A stretch of DNA of 32,478 nucleotides, from contig JAAEPH010000457.1 in assembly GCA_024232855.1 (NCBI GenBank), forward strand, positions 1 to 32,478. Direction: 5' to 3'. A program made the position numbers and the translations under genes. The first letter of the stretch is position 1, and each line of letters opens with the position of its first letter. The notes under the pieces were generated by a model. It worked only from the letters and a program-made list of their open reading frames with translations, searched no databases and had not been told where the DNA came from. Shown one piece after another: positions 1-7,086 of the stretch. The stretch comes from Gammaproteobacteria bacterium. GTDB lineage: Bacteria > Pseudomonadota > Gammaproteobacteria > GCA-001735895.

Positions 1-2
1 CC

Positions 3-350
3 TTTCAATTCCTGGCGCCGATGATTCTGCTGCTGGCGACGGTCGGCGCCTACGCGGTGCGCGGCCTGACCATCGATGTCGTCGTCATGTTTCTCGCCGG
101 TGTCGTCGGCTTCTTCCTGCGACGCTCGGGCTATTCGGTGGCGGGCATCGTGCTCGGCCTGATTCTCGGCAAGATCGGCGAACAGACTTTCGCCCAGGCG
201 ATGCAGATGCTGCACTTCGAGTGGAGCGGTTTTTTTGACCGCTGGATCGCGTTGGGATTGTTGATCGCTGGATTCCTGACGCTCGGCGGCAGCATCTACG
301 GCGCATTTTTCAAGAAGGACAAACCGCCTTCGACGGGCACCATCGGCTAG
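3..350 (+). CDS. tctA: Tripartite tricarboxylate transporter permease TctA, C-terminal part (5' end outside window)
   Basis: The reading frame is open from the first bases of the window and ends at TAG 348-350, giving about 115 residues. The visible part is hydrophobic. It contains the TctA-type stretch FQFLAPMILLLATVGAYAVRG, then a segment rich in G, R and S (FFLRRSGYSVAGIVLGLILG), which matches the conserved C-terminal region of the large ~500-residue TctA permease as I know the family. Two to three membrane segments are visible, followed by a short charged tail (FFKKDKPP). TctA works with TctB and the periplasmic TctC to import carboxylates such as citrate or tricarballylate. Neither partner gene is in view; they would lie upstream. 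The stop overlaps the stop of the facing azlD-like gene in the shared palindrome CTAG. An ATG at 21 is internal and is not the real start. Confidence 0.82.
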   Translation, partial: FQFLAPMILLLATVGAYAVRGLTIDVVVMFLAGVVGFFLRRSGYSVAGIVLGLILGKIGEQTFAQAMQMLHFEWSGFFDRWIALGLLIAGFLTLGGSIYGAFFKKDKPPSTGTIG

Positions 351-676
351 CCCAGCCAGGCCACCAGTACCGACAGGCTGACTCCGCCGGCGACAACTCC
401 CCCAACAAGGCGCCGTTTCAACAGAAAGTAGACGCCAAAGGCGATCGCCAGCGCGGCAATGCGAATTGACAGGGACACGTTCGCGAGCTCGCTTTCCGGC
501 ATGATTATCATGCGAAACACCAGACCCGCCACCATGGCGTAGGAAACGCAGGTGACCCACTGGAAGATCGCCCCGCTGGCATCGATGCGCTTTACCACGA
601 CGACCCCCAGCGCGCGCCAGACGAAGGTCGCCGCGCCGCAGCCGAGCACGATCGACCATAACGATTCAGCCGGCAT
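347..676 (-). CDS. azlD: AzlD-like branched-chain amino acid exporter small subunit
   Basis: A product of about 109 residues with four hydrophobic segments, the size and profile of the AzlD family (the small subunit of the AzlCD branched-chain amino acid exporter). The ATG at 674-676 (MPAESLWSI) is preferred over the longer frame from 727, whose extra N-terminus is out-of-frame azlC sequence. With this start the gene overlaps the 3' end of the azlC-like gene by 11 bp, as expected for translational coupling within a pair. A central GLVFRMIIMP segment and a basic LLKRRLVGG segment near the C-terminus fit the family pattern. Substrate specificity cannot be read from sequence alone. Confidence 0.72.
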   Translation of the reverse strand: MPAESLWSIVLGCGAATFVWRALGVVVVKRIDASGAIFQWVTCVSYAMVAGLVFRMIIMPESELANVSLSIRIAALAIAFGVYFLLKRRLVGGVVAGGVSLSVLVAWLG

Positions 677-1379
677 CGCGGGGCCTCCACAGTTTGCCCA
701 GGGCGAAGCCGAGGCTGCCGCCGACAAATCCGGTAATCAACAGATCGACCGAAGGCAGCAGGTAGTGGGTGAGCGGAATCGTCGCGCAACCCAGCAGCAT
801 CGAAAAGCGTTCCGCGCGACCCGGCACCGCCGACAGCACCAGCGCGAAAAACAACGGGCTGACGAAGATCAGGCCGAGCACGATGGCGGCCGGCAGTAGA
901 ACCGCGCCGTGATAGCCGAGCAAGGTGCCGGCGAGGGCGGCCAGCAGGATCGAACTGGCAAAGCTGATGTAATAGCGATGCCGATACGCGGGCTCGATTC
1001 CCGGGAATTCACGCAGGCAAACCGCCCATGAATTGATCGACAACAATTGCGCATCGAGCAGCATGCCGGGCAGGCTCGTCCTGCCGCGCGACATCGCCGG
1101 CACGAAGGAAACCACCATCGGCAAGAAACGCGCATTCGCCAGCGAACAGGCGAACACGATCGCGACAAACCCCTGCCCGTTCGCGGTCAACTCGACCATC
1201 GCCAGCTGGCCGGGCAAGCCCCAGATCAGCAGCGAGGCCAGCGCCGCCATCTCGGCGCTAAATCCTGCGCCGCGGGCGAGCGAGCCAAAGCCCATCATCG
1301 TGAACAACAGTATGAATGCCGGCAGGGATAAGGCATCCTGCAGCGCCTTGCGCATCACCGCGCCGTTTCCGCTAACCAT
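666..1379 (-). CDS. azlC: AzlC family branched-chain amino acid exporter large subunit
   Basis: A 237-residue polytopic membrane protein with about seven hydrophobic stretches. The N-terminal half carries the AzlC signature region: G-rich GAGFSAEMAALASLLIWGLPGQLAMVEL, then SLANARFLPMVVSFVP. AzlC and AzlD together export branched-chain amino acids; YgaZ/YgaH is the E. coli pair. The partner azlD-like gene follows immediately with an 11-bp overlap. The start is uncertain: ATG 1379 or ATG 1355 (MRKALQ). Neither has a well-spaced Shine-Dalgarno sequence, since the purine run GCAGGG lies almost directly against the 1379 ATG. Nothing in the pair looks degraded. Confidence 0.8.
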   Translation of the reverse strand: MVSGNGAVMRKALQDALSLPAFILLFTMMGFGSLARGAGFSAEMAALASLLIWGLPGQLAMVELTANGQGFVAIVFACSLANARFLPMVVSFVPAMSRGRTSLPGMLLDAQLLSINSWAVCLREFPGIEPAYRHRYYISFASSILLAALAGTLLGYHGAVLLPAAIVLGLIFVSPLFFALVLSAVPGRAERFSMLLGCATIPLTHYLLPSVDLLITGFVGGSLGFALGKLWRPRDAG

Positions 1380-1421
1380 ACCCTGCCCCGCGCCATTGTT
1401 GCGTCATTACCTGTTATCGCC

Positions 1422-2351
1422 TTACAGGACGATGAGCCAGGCGCTGATGGTAAACACCGACAGTCCGGTCGACAGCAATACCGTGCTGGCCGCGGTTCCC
1501 TGCCCGCGATCATACATCGTGGCAAACAGGTAGGCATTCAGTCCCGGCGCCATCGCCGCCATCAGCACGAGGGAACGGGTAGTCGCCTCGGGCAACTGCA
1601 GTAGCGACCCCAGCAACAGTGTCAACGCCGGTTGCAGGATCAGCGACAATACCGAGATCAGGCTTGCCTCTCCGAGCGAATGGGACAGCGTGTAGCGCGT
1701 CAGTACACCACCGAGCGCGAACAACGCCACCGGCAACGAGGCGCGCGCCAGCAGATCGATAGCGCCGATTAAAGCGGCGGGCGGCGTTACCCCGCTGATA
1801 TTGACGATAAAACCGAGACCGATGCCGATCATCAGGCTATTGCGAAACATCGCATTGATAACGATGCGCACGGTTTGTGCGGCCGAACGGCCGTCGGCGC
1901 GCAACAATTCCATCGTGGTAATGCCGATCAGGTAACAAATCGGTGCATTCACCGATACCAGCGCAAAGTTGGGCGTCATGCTGTCAACACCCCAGGCGCG
2001 TTCCGAAATCGGCAGGCCCAATAACACCAGGTTGGAAAACAGGGCGGCAAACGCCACGCCCACGGCTTCCCCGGGGCGGCGCCCGAAGAAACTCCGGGTA
2101 ACGAAAAAGGTAATCGCAAAACAGGATATCGCCGCGAGGGAATAGGAACTCAACATGCGCCAGTCAAAGGCCGAAGCCAGGTCGATGGTCGAGGTTGCGC
2201 GAAACAGCAGGCAGGGAATTGCGAATTGAATCGCGAATTTCATCAGCTGATCGACGGGCTGATCACCGATGATCCGTCCCCTGACCGCCAGGTAACCCGC
2301 AGCGACGACGATAAAAACCGGGGCGACGATGTTGAGAATTTCGACAGGCAT
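1422..2351 (-). CDS. AEC family transporter (auxin efflux carrier-like)
   Basis: About 309 residues and ten hydrophobic segments, the usual size of bacterial AEC (PIN-like) carriers. Family features include the N-terminal ILNIVAPVFIVVAAGYLAV helix, an LVLLGLPISERAWG segment in the first half, and the C-terminal LVLMAAMAPGLNAYLFATMYDRG motif with the helix-breaking P-x-N pattern. The start is set at ATG 2349-2351 (MPVEILNI), because the upstream in-frame sequence is basic and cysteine-rich and unlike a membrane N-terminus. Family members move malonate, malate or other small organic acids, but the substrate here is unknown. A short remnant of a second, different AEC gene lies at 12800-12949. 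Confidence 0.85.
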   Translation of the reverse strand: MPVEILNIVAPVFIVVAAGYLAVRGRIIGDQPVDQLMKFAIQFAIPCLLFRATSTIDLASAFDWRMLSSYSLAAISCFAITFFVTRSFFGRRPGEAVGVAFAALFSNLVLLGLPISERAWGVDSMTPNFALVSVNAPICYLIGITTMELLRADGRSAAQTVRIVINAMFRNSLMIGIGLGFIVNISGVTPPAALIGAIDLLARASLPVALFALGGVLTRYTLSHSLGEASLISVLSLILQPALTLLLGSLLQLPEATTRSLVLMAAMAPGLNAYLFATMYDRGQGTAASTVLLSTGLSVFTISAWLIVL

Positions 2352-2517
2352 GAAACTTGAGCGAGAAGATACGGCTTCCGGAAAAAGGCAAACATACCAG
2401 CGAATACAGTAGCAAGCACGCTTTTCAGGCCAATGCCTGCGATACAAAAGATAGATCAAGCAGTAGACTCGAACGGCGCTATCAAATTATGCTTGAGCTA
2501 TCAACCGGAGTTCAATA

Positions 2518-4464
2518 TTGCTTTGTTATCGTCCATGCCGGAAATTCCTGTATTTCTGTTTGCTTGCCTTTCTCGGGCCGGGCAGCTCGGCGGCGGCACC
2601 CGTGGAGCAACGCTCGCTATCGCTTGAAGGTCAGATTTCCAGCGACGGTAAAATGGTCGAGTTCAACTGGCCCAGGGCCACCGGATCGAAAGTCGGCCGT
2701 GTCAGTATCCAGCGGCGGGTTTTGGGCCAATCGGGCAAACAGTCCTGGAAAGACCATGCCTCGGTTCGAGGCTTCGCCAGAATCTACCGGGATAAGAATA
2801 TCCAGCCAGGTATCGCTTACGAGTATCGAATTTCCCGTCCAAGCAAGGAACGGATCGAAACCGGGTACTGGACTACCGGGCTGAACCTGCCGGCCGAGGA
2901 AATCCGGGGCGTGGCGCTCGTGGTCGTGGACGAAAACTTCGCCGACGAACTGGCCCCGCGCCTGGACCGTTTCATGCTGGATCTGACCGGCGATGGCTGG
3001 TCGGTGGTTCGCCGCGATACGCCACGTGGCAGTGACAAGGATCCGGTAGTAAACTTGAAGGCCGCGCGCGAATTGCGCGCTTGGATCCAGGATCGTTATA
3101 ACGCCGCGCACTACTTGCCGCATGCCCTGATCTTGATTGGCCGCATTCCGGTGGTCAAAAGCGGGCAGTCCAGGCCTGACGGGCACAAGGTTCGGCCGCT
3201 GGAAACCGATTTGTTCTATGCCGATACGAACGCAGTCTGGCTTGGCGACGGCCAGGGGGCATTGAAGCACAGCACCGTCCCGGGCGACCACATTGAAATG
3301 CAGGTCGGGCGGATTGATTTTTCCAGGATGGGTGACGAGTTCGGCGAGGAAGTATCGCTGTTAAAACGATACTTCGACAAGAATCATCACTGGCGGCATG
3401 GGCGCCTGGGAGACTTGCGGCAAGCCTACGGCGACAGCGGTCACCTGTTCGTGGAACTCGATGCGTTGCGCAATATCGTCGGGCCCGAAGACTTCGTGTC
3501 GGGCAGCCATCATGACGCGGGTACGCGGCAGCCGTGGTTGCTTGGCGTCGATTTCGGCAAATCGAAGTATTCGAAATACACCTCGACGACGCCGATAAAG
3601 AGCGTTTTCACGATCAACTTCGGCAGCGGCAAGCTCGATTTTTCGCGGCGGAATAACAGAATGAAGGCCATGATGGCGCAGCAATGGTATGTCCTGACCA
3701 CGGGATGGGGCGGCCGGCCGGCCTGGCAGTTGCACCACATGGCGCTGGGTAAATCCATTGGCTACAGTCATTTACGCACGGTCAACAACGGGACTTATTC
3801 GAAAGGGGGGCATGAGTCGCTGGAATATACGCCGACGGGATCCTACCCATGGGCAAATCCGATCTGGGTCAACCTGCTGGGCGATCCGACATTGCGCCCT
3901 TTCCCGTTGCAACCGGTACGAAATTTGCGGGCTGAATCGAGGGACGGCGACGTTCAACTCGAATGGAGCGTGGCGGATAACGAAGCCGGGACACGATACC
4001 GTATCTACCGCGCGGCAGATCGACTCGGGCCTTACCAGGCACTGAACCCGTCCGAATTGCACGACGGAAATCGGTATGTCGACAGCGACCCGATTCCCGA
4101 TGCGTGGTACATGGTTCGGGCTCATTCCCTTAAAAAAGTCCATGCGGGATCATTTTATCGCTTCTCCCAGGGGATATTTACGACGCTCGATAACCAGCCG
4201 CCCCGGGCTATGGATCAATCCATTTCAGCGCCAATGGGAGAAGAGATAAAGATACGTCCAACGGCGGCAGATCCTGATTCGGGCAACGACCTGACCATTG
4301 CGCTGATCAGGGGCGGCGATGGAGGCCACCTCGTCCACTCGAAAAATGAGTGGACATTTATTCCCGAGGCCGGATTTTCAGGCCGCGTCAGTATTCCCTT
4401 CACCGTGTTTGACGGAGTCGCATCGGATGAAGGACTGATCAGCATAGACGTCCTGCAACCCTAG
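2518..4464 (+). CDS. Secreted multidomain protein with gingipain-like (peptidase C25-like) core and FN3/cadherin-like C-terminus
   Basis: A 648-residue exported protein. The start is TTG 2518: an in-frame stop lies just upstream at 2494, GGAG at 2507-2510 is well placed, and the signal peptide (CRKFLYFCLLAFLG, cleavage near SSAAA-PVEQ) begins only there. Order of parts: an FN3-like β domain (about residues 28-125); an α/β core (about 130-460) opening with GVALVVVDENFADELAPRL and ending with NLLGDPTLRPFP, a motif I associate with C25-like domains; an FN3 domain (about 463-555); and a cadherin-like/tandem-95-type β domain (about 565-648). I do not see an obvious His-Cys catalytic dyad of the gingipain type. 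A His pair occurs in WQLHHMALG and HH also in GSHHDAG, so activity is uncertain. It stands alone and converges on the alkyltransferase gene with a 4-bp stop overlap. Confidence 0.68.
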   Translation: MLCYRPCRKFLYFCLLAFLGPGSSAAAPVEQRSLSLEGQISSDGKMVEFNWPRATGSKVGRVSIQRRVLGQSGKQSWKDHASVRGFARIYRDKNIQPGIAYEYRISRPSKERIETGYWTTGLNLPAEEIRGVALVVVDENFADELAPRLDRFMLDLTGDGWSVVRRDTPRGSDKDPVVNLKAARELRAWIQDRYNAAHYLPHALILIGRIPVVKSGQSRPDGHKVRPLETDLFYADTNAVWLGDGQGALKHSTVPGDHIEMQVGRIDFSRMGDEFGEEVSLLKRYFDKNHHWRHGRLGDLRQAYGDSGHLFVELDALRNIVGPEDFVSGSHHDAGTRQPWLLGVDFGKSKYSKYTSTTPIKSVFTINFGSGKLDFSRRNNRMKAMMAQQWYVLTTGWGGRPAWQLHHMALGKSIGYSHLRTVNNGTYSKGGHESLEYTPTGSYPWANPIWVNLLGDPTLRPFPLQPVRNLRAESRDGDVQLEWSVADNEAGTRYRIYRAADRLGPYQALNPSELHDGNRYVDSDPIPDAWYMVRAHSLKKVHAGSFYRFSQGIFTTLDNQPPRAMDQSISAPMGEEIKIRPTAADPDSGNDLTIALIRGGDGGHLVHSKNEWTFIPEAGFSGRVSIPFTVFDGVASDEGLISIDVLQP

Positions 4465-4488
4465 CCCGCATCGCTCACCGATTTCCTA
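4461..4488 (+). repeat. 3'-end repeat motif, copy A
   Basis: A diverged copy of a ~30-bp motif seen at three places in the window, with the pattern CTAGCC-xx-CATxxCTCACCG-x-TTTCCT. Here it contains the TAG stop of the secreted C25-like protein, and on the other strand it encodes the last residues and stop of the alkyltransferase (VSDAG). Its match to the other two copies ends after TTTCCT. It could be chance or an old insertion; copies B and C agree with each other more closely. Confidence 0.4.
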
Positions 4489-5336
4489 CTGCGCGCGCGT
4501 TCGGCATCGAGCAAGGCACGTTTACGCTCGAGCCCCCAGCGATAACCGCCCAGCCCGCCATCACCGCGCAGGATTCGATGACAGGGCACCAGCACCGCGA
4601 TTCGATTCGCGCCGCAGGCCGACGCGGCCGCGCGCACGGCACGGGGCTTTTCGATCCCCTGCGCGAGTTCCGAGTAACTGATGACGTCTCCATCCCTGAG
4701 GCTTAACAGAAATTCCCAGACCTTGATCTGAAACGCGGTGCCCTGCAGATCCAGCGGGATATCGGGGCGCGGCTGCTTACTCTGGATGTAGGCGTTGAAC
4801 GCATCAATCCAGTGATCGAGTTGCGCGCTCGATTCCCCGTCGTATGCCTTTAGTTCGGCATGAGGGTACTCGGCGCGTAACTGCGCCTGCAGCGCGACGC
4901 AGTCGCCGCCGAACTGCGCGAAACAGACGCCGCGATCGGTGGCGGCCATCAGCAGAGGTCCGAGCACCGTATCGCGGCAGGCCCAGTTCAGGGTTTCACC
5001 CTTGCCGCCGGCGCGATAACGTTTCGGCGTCATGCCGATGCCGTGCATGGGCTGGCCGTAAACCCGGCTGCTGGAGCCATAGCCGGCCTCGTAAATGGCT
5101 TCGGTGATATCGGTTCCGGCACGCAGCAGGGCCTTGAAGCGATCGCTGCGCGCGGCCTGCTGAAATTTCTTCGGCGATACGCCGAAGATCGATTTGAACA
5201 CCCGCTGGAATCGCGACGGTGACAGGTGCACCCGCTGCGCGAGGGTTTCCAGGGTCAGGGATTGATCAGCCTGCGCGGCGATGTAACGCGCCACTTCGAT
5301 GAATTTGCACAGGGTCTGGTCGCTTGCTTTCGACAT
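4461..5336 (-). CDS. AraC-type regulator fused to methylated-DNA--protein-cysteine methyltransferase (Ada-like, no phosphotriester domain)
   Basis: About 291 residues. The N-terminal half (about 10-112 from the longest start) is an AraC-type double helix-turn-helix, with LTLETLAQRVHLSPSRFQRV and later ITEAIYEAGYGSSSRVY. The C-terminal half (about 122-285) is an O6-alkylguanine transferase with the active-site motif PCHRIL, in which the Cys accepts the alkyl group irreversibly, and downstream GLGGYRWG. The N-terminal zinc/Cys38 domain of E. coli Ada is absent, so sensing of methylphosphotriesters is not expected. Such fusions are often annotated as bifunctional AraC/Ada proteins. The start is ambiguous: ATG 5348, GTG 5342 (best spaced from GGAG on the minus strand) and ATG 5336 are all in frame within 12 bp. 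The single gene faces the C25-like gene. Confidence 0.88.
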   Translation of the reverse strand: MSKASDQTLCKFIEVARYIAAQADQSLTLETLAQRVHLSPSRFQRVFKSIFGVSPKKFQQAARSDRFKALLRAGTDITEAIYEAGYGSSSRVYGQPMHGIGMTPKRYRAGGKGETLNWACRDTVLGPLLMAATDRGVCFAQFGGDCVALQAQLRAEYPHAELKAYDGESSAQLDHWIDAFNAYIQSKQPRPDIPLDLQGTAFQIKVWEFLLSLRDGDVISYSELAQGIEKPRAVRAAASACGANRIAVLVPCHRILRGDGGLGGYRWGLERKRALLDAERARSRKSVSDAG

Positions 5337-5469
5337 GGTCACTATCATACTCCGTCTGTTTAAATCTGATTACCATGTTATTGCGGCAGGCAGGTACAAA
5401 CTCTCCGTTTATTGCTGACATTCGACCAACGGGCCTTACTTGAGAGAGAAACCTGAGGCGATGTAGGGG

Positions 5470-5677
5470 TCAGTACACCGGCATCAGTATCCCCTCGAGC
5501 CAGATAGTCTCCTGCTTGAAATAGGCTTTCACGGAACCGTCTTCGCCGATATCCAGCATCACGCGCAGCGCCGTCGATCATGATGCCGTAAACGGGATTT
5601 CTGACCATTTTCCTGAAATTGGCCAGCGGCCCGGTGTTTACCCTGGTTAGCGGGCGAGCCCAATCACCAGTTTGGAT
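5470..5677 (-). pseudogene. Frameshifted remnant of an unrecognised gene
   Basis: Two overlapping minus-strand frames give a convincing protein only when joined by a frameshift near 5570. The upstream part is open from 5677 and reads DWARPLTRVNTGPLANFRK then MVRNPVYGIMIDGA. The downstream part reads LRVMLDIGEDGSVKAYFKQ then ETIWLEGILMPVY and stops at 5470-5472. The joined fragment is about 69 residues, with ordinary coding composition and no start signal. I do not recognise the family. It is probably the 3' end of a gene destroyed by deletion. The unspliced 76-residue frame at 5378-5608 is probably not a gene. Confidence 0.4.
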
Positions 5678-5698
5678 CTAAGATCTTTACACAACGTA

Positions 5699-5734
5699 GT
5701 TAATATTGAGTTCATCGTTAATATTGAGTTCATC
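5699..5734 (+). repeat. Perfect 18-bp tandem direct repeat upstream of the first ABC operon
   Basis: The 18-mer GTTAATATTGAGTTCATC occurs twice with no gap (5699-5716 and 5717-5734), about 175 bp before the ATPase gene at 5909. The surroundings are AT-rich. Tandem operator-like copies upstream of a transport operon suggest binding sites for a regulator or a recent slippage duplication. The sequence cannot separate these. Confidence 0.75.
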
Positions 5735-5738
5735 TAAT

Positions 5739-5756
5739 TTGGCTAGAATCAGCCAA
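5739..5756 (+). promoter_or_regulatory. Short dyad next to the tandem repeat
   Basis: TTGGCT at 5739-5744 and AGCCAA at 5751-5756 form a perfect 6-bp inverted repeat with a 6-bp spacer, placed directly after the 18-bp tandem repeat and before the first ABC operon. The size fits a dimeric regulator site or a small hairpin. No factor can be named. Confidence 0.35.
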
Positions 5757-5908
5757 TCTCTGCATAGCGGACAAAACGGTTGATTTTGCTGGGTAACACC
5801 GATAAGGTTCGTTGTGAATTAAAAGTCCGGGAGACCGAAAATAAAATAATTACCCGGCTGAAAACGAAAATAATTTGAATCAAGACATCTAGCCGAGACA
5901 ATCCTGCC

Positions 5909-7009
5909 ATGCCAAGTGAAAATTCCCTCGTACGTTTCGTCGATATCCAAAAGAGCTACGACGGCGAATCGCTGGTCGTCAAAAGCTTGAACCTTGATGT
6001 AGCCAAGGGTGAGTTTCTGACAATGCTGGGGCCATCCGGCTCGGGCAAGACCACATGCCTGATGATGCTGGCGGGATTCGAGCCGGCCACCCATGGTGAG
6101 ATTTTTCTCAATGATAAGCCGATCAACCGGGTACCGCCACACAAGCGCGGTATTGGTATGGTATTCCAGAACTATGCCCTGTTCCCGCATATGACCGTCG
6201 CCGAAAACCTCGCCTTTCCACTGGAAGTGCGGGGTATGGACAAGTCGGAACGCGAACAACGCGTCAAGCGTGCACTCGACATGGTTCAGCTCGGGGTATT
6301 CGGCGATCGCCGACCGGCGCAACTATCGGGCGGACAGGCACAACGCGTGGCTGTGGCGCGATCGCTGGTGTTTGACCCTGATCTGGTCTTGATGGACGAA
6401 CCGCTGGGCGCCCTCGACAAGAACCTGCGCGAAGTAATGCAATACGAAATCAAGCACATTCATGAAAATCTTGACCTCACCGTGGTCTATGTTACCCATG
6501 ATCAAAGCGAAGCGCTTACCATGTCGAACCGCATCGCGGTATTCGACGATGGCATTATCCAGCAATGTGCGCCACCCGAAGTCCTTTACGAACAACCCGA
6601 GAACGCTTTCTGCGCCAATTTTATCGGTGAAAATAACCGTTTCCTCGGTAACGTTATCGAAGACAACGGCGATACCGTCAAGGTCGAGGTAGACAGCAGC
6701 GGCGACAGCACCGTGGTCGCCAAGAAAGTGAACGTTAGCGGAGTTGGCGGTCGCAGCACATTGTCTCTGCGCCCCGAACGCGTCACCGTCAACCCGGAAC
6801 CCGGTTCCTTACCCAACATTTTTTCCGGCGTCGCCGAAGAATTGATTTATCTCGGGGATCACATCCGCACACGTTTCACGGTATTGGGTCACGACGATTT
6901 TATTGTAAAAATTCCAAATTCAGCCAATCATGCCCACCTTGAAGAAGGCGGTACAGCTAACATCGGCTGGACTGCGGAAGACTGCCGAGCACTGGATCCA
7001 TCGGACTAG
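5909..7009 (+). CDS. Polyamine-type (PotA-like) ABC transporter ATP-binding protein, cluster 1
   Basis: A 366-residue cytoplasmic ATPase that powers an importer. Walker A GPSGSGKTT lies at about residues 41-49, the Q-loop around VFQNYALFPH, the signature LSGGQAQR at 139-146, Walker B LVLMDEP at 159-165 and the H-loop VTHDQ near 197. The C-terminal ~100 residues form a TOBE-type regulatory domain (LSLRPERVTV, GVAEELIYLGDHIRTRF). The length is typical for PotA. It starts the operon ATPase - binding protein - permease - permease and follows a 170-bp AT-rich leader that carries the tandem repeat. The signature has A instead of the more usual Q after LSGGQ (LSGGQAQR), a minor variant. The family call is firm; the polyamine label is only by similarity. 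Confidence 0.9.
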   Translation: MPSENSLVRFVDIQKSYDGESLVVKSLNLDVAKGEFLTMLGPSGSGKTTCLMMLAGFEPATHGEIFLNDKPINRVPPHKRGIGMVFQNYALFPHMTVAENLAFPLEVRGMDKSEREQRVKRALDMVQLGVFGDRRPAQLSGGQAQRVAVARSLVFDPDLVLMDEPLGALDKNLREVMQYEIKHIHENLDLTVVYVTHDQSEALTMSNRIAVFDDGIIQQCAPPEVLYEQPENAFCANFIGENNRFLGNVIEDNGDTVKVEVDSSGDSTVVAKKVNVSGVGGRSTLSLRPERVTVNPEPGSLPNIFSGVAEELIYLGDHIRTRFTVLGHDDFIVKIPNSANHAHLEEGGTANIGWTAEDCRALDPSD

Positions 7010-7086
7010 TTCCCGATAGATGTAAAGTGATTCGGCATAATTCGTTTATTTATAACTAGATATTGAACAAGAGGAGCGTTTTTAAG

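Noticed and set aside
2617-3291. A 224-residue minus-strand frame opposite the C25-like protein
   Set aside because: The plus-strand frame has a signal peptide and ordered domains, while this one has no motif.
5378-5608. A 76-residue minus-strand reading frame
   Set aside because: Its second half has arginine-rich, low-quality composition. The adjacent frame reads better across a frameshift, so it is treated as part of a pseudogene, not a gene.
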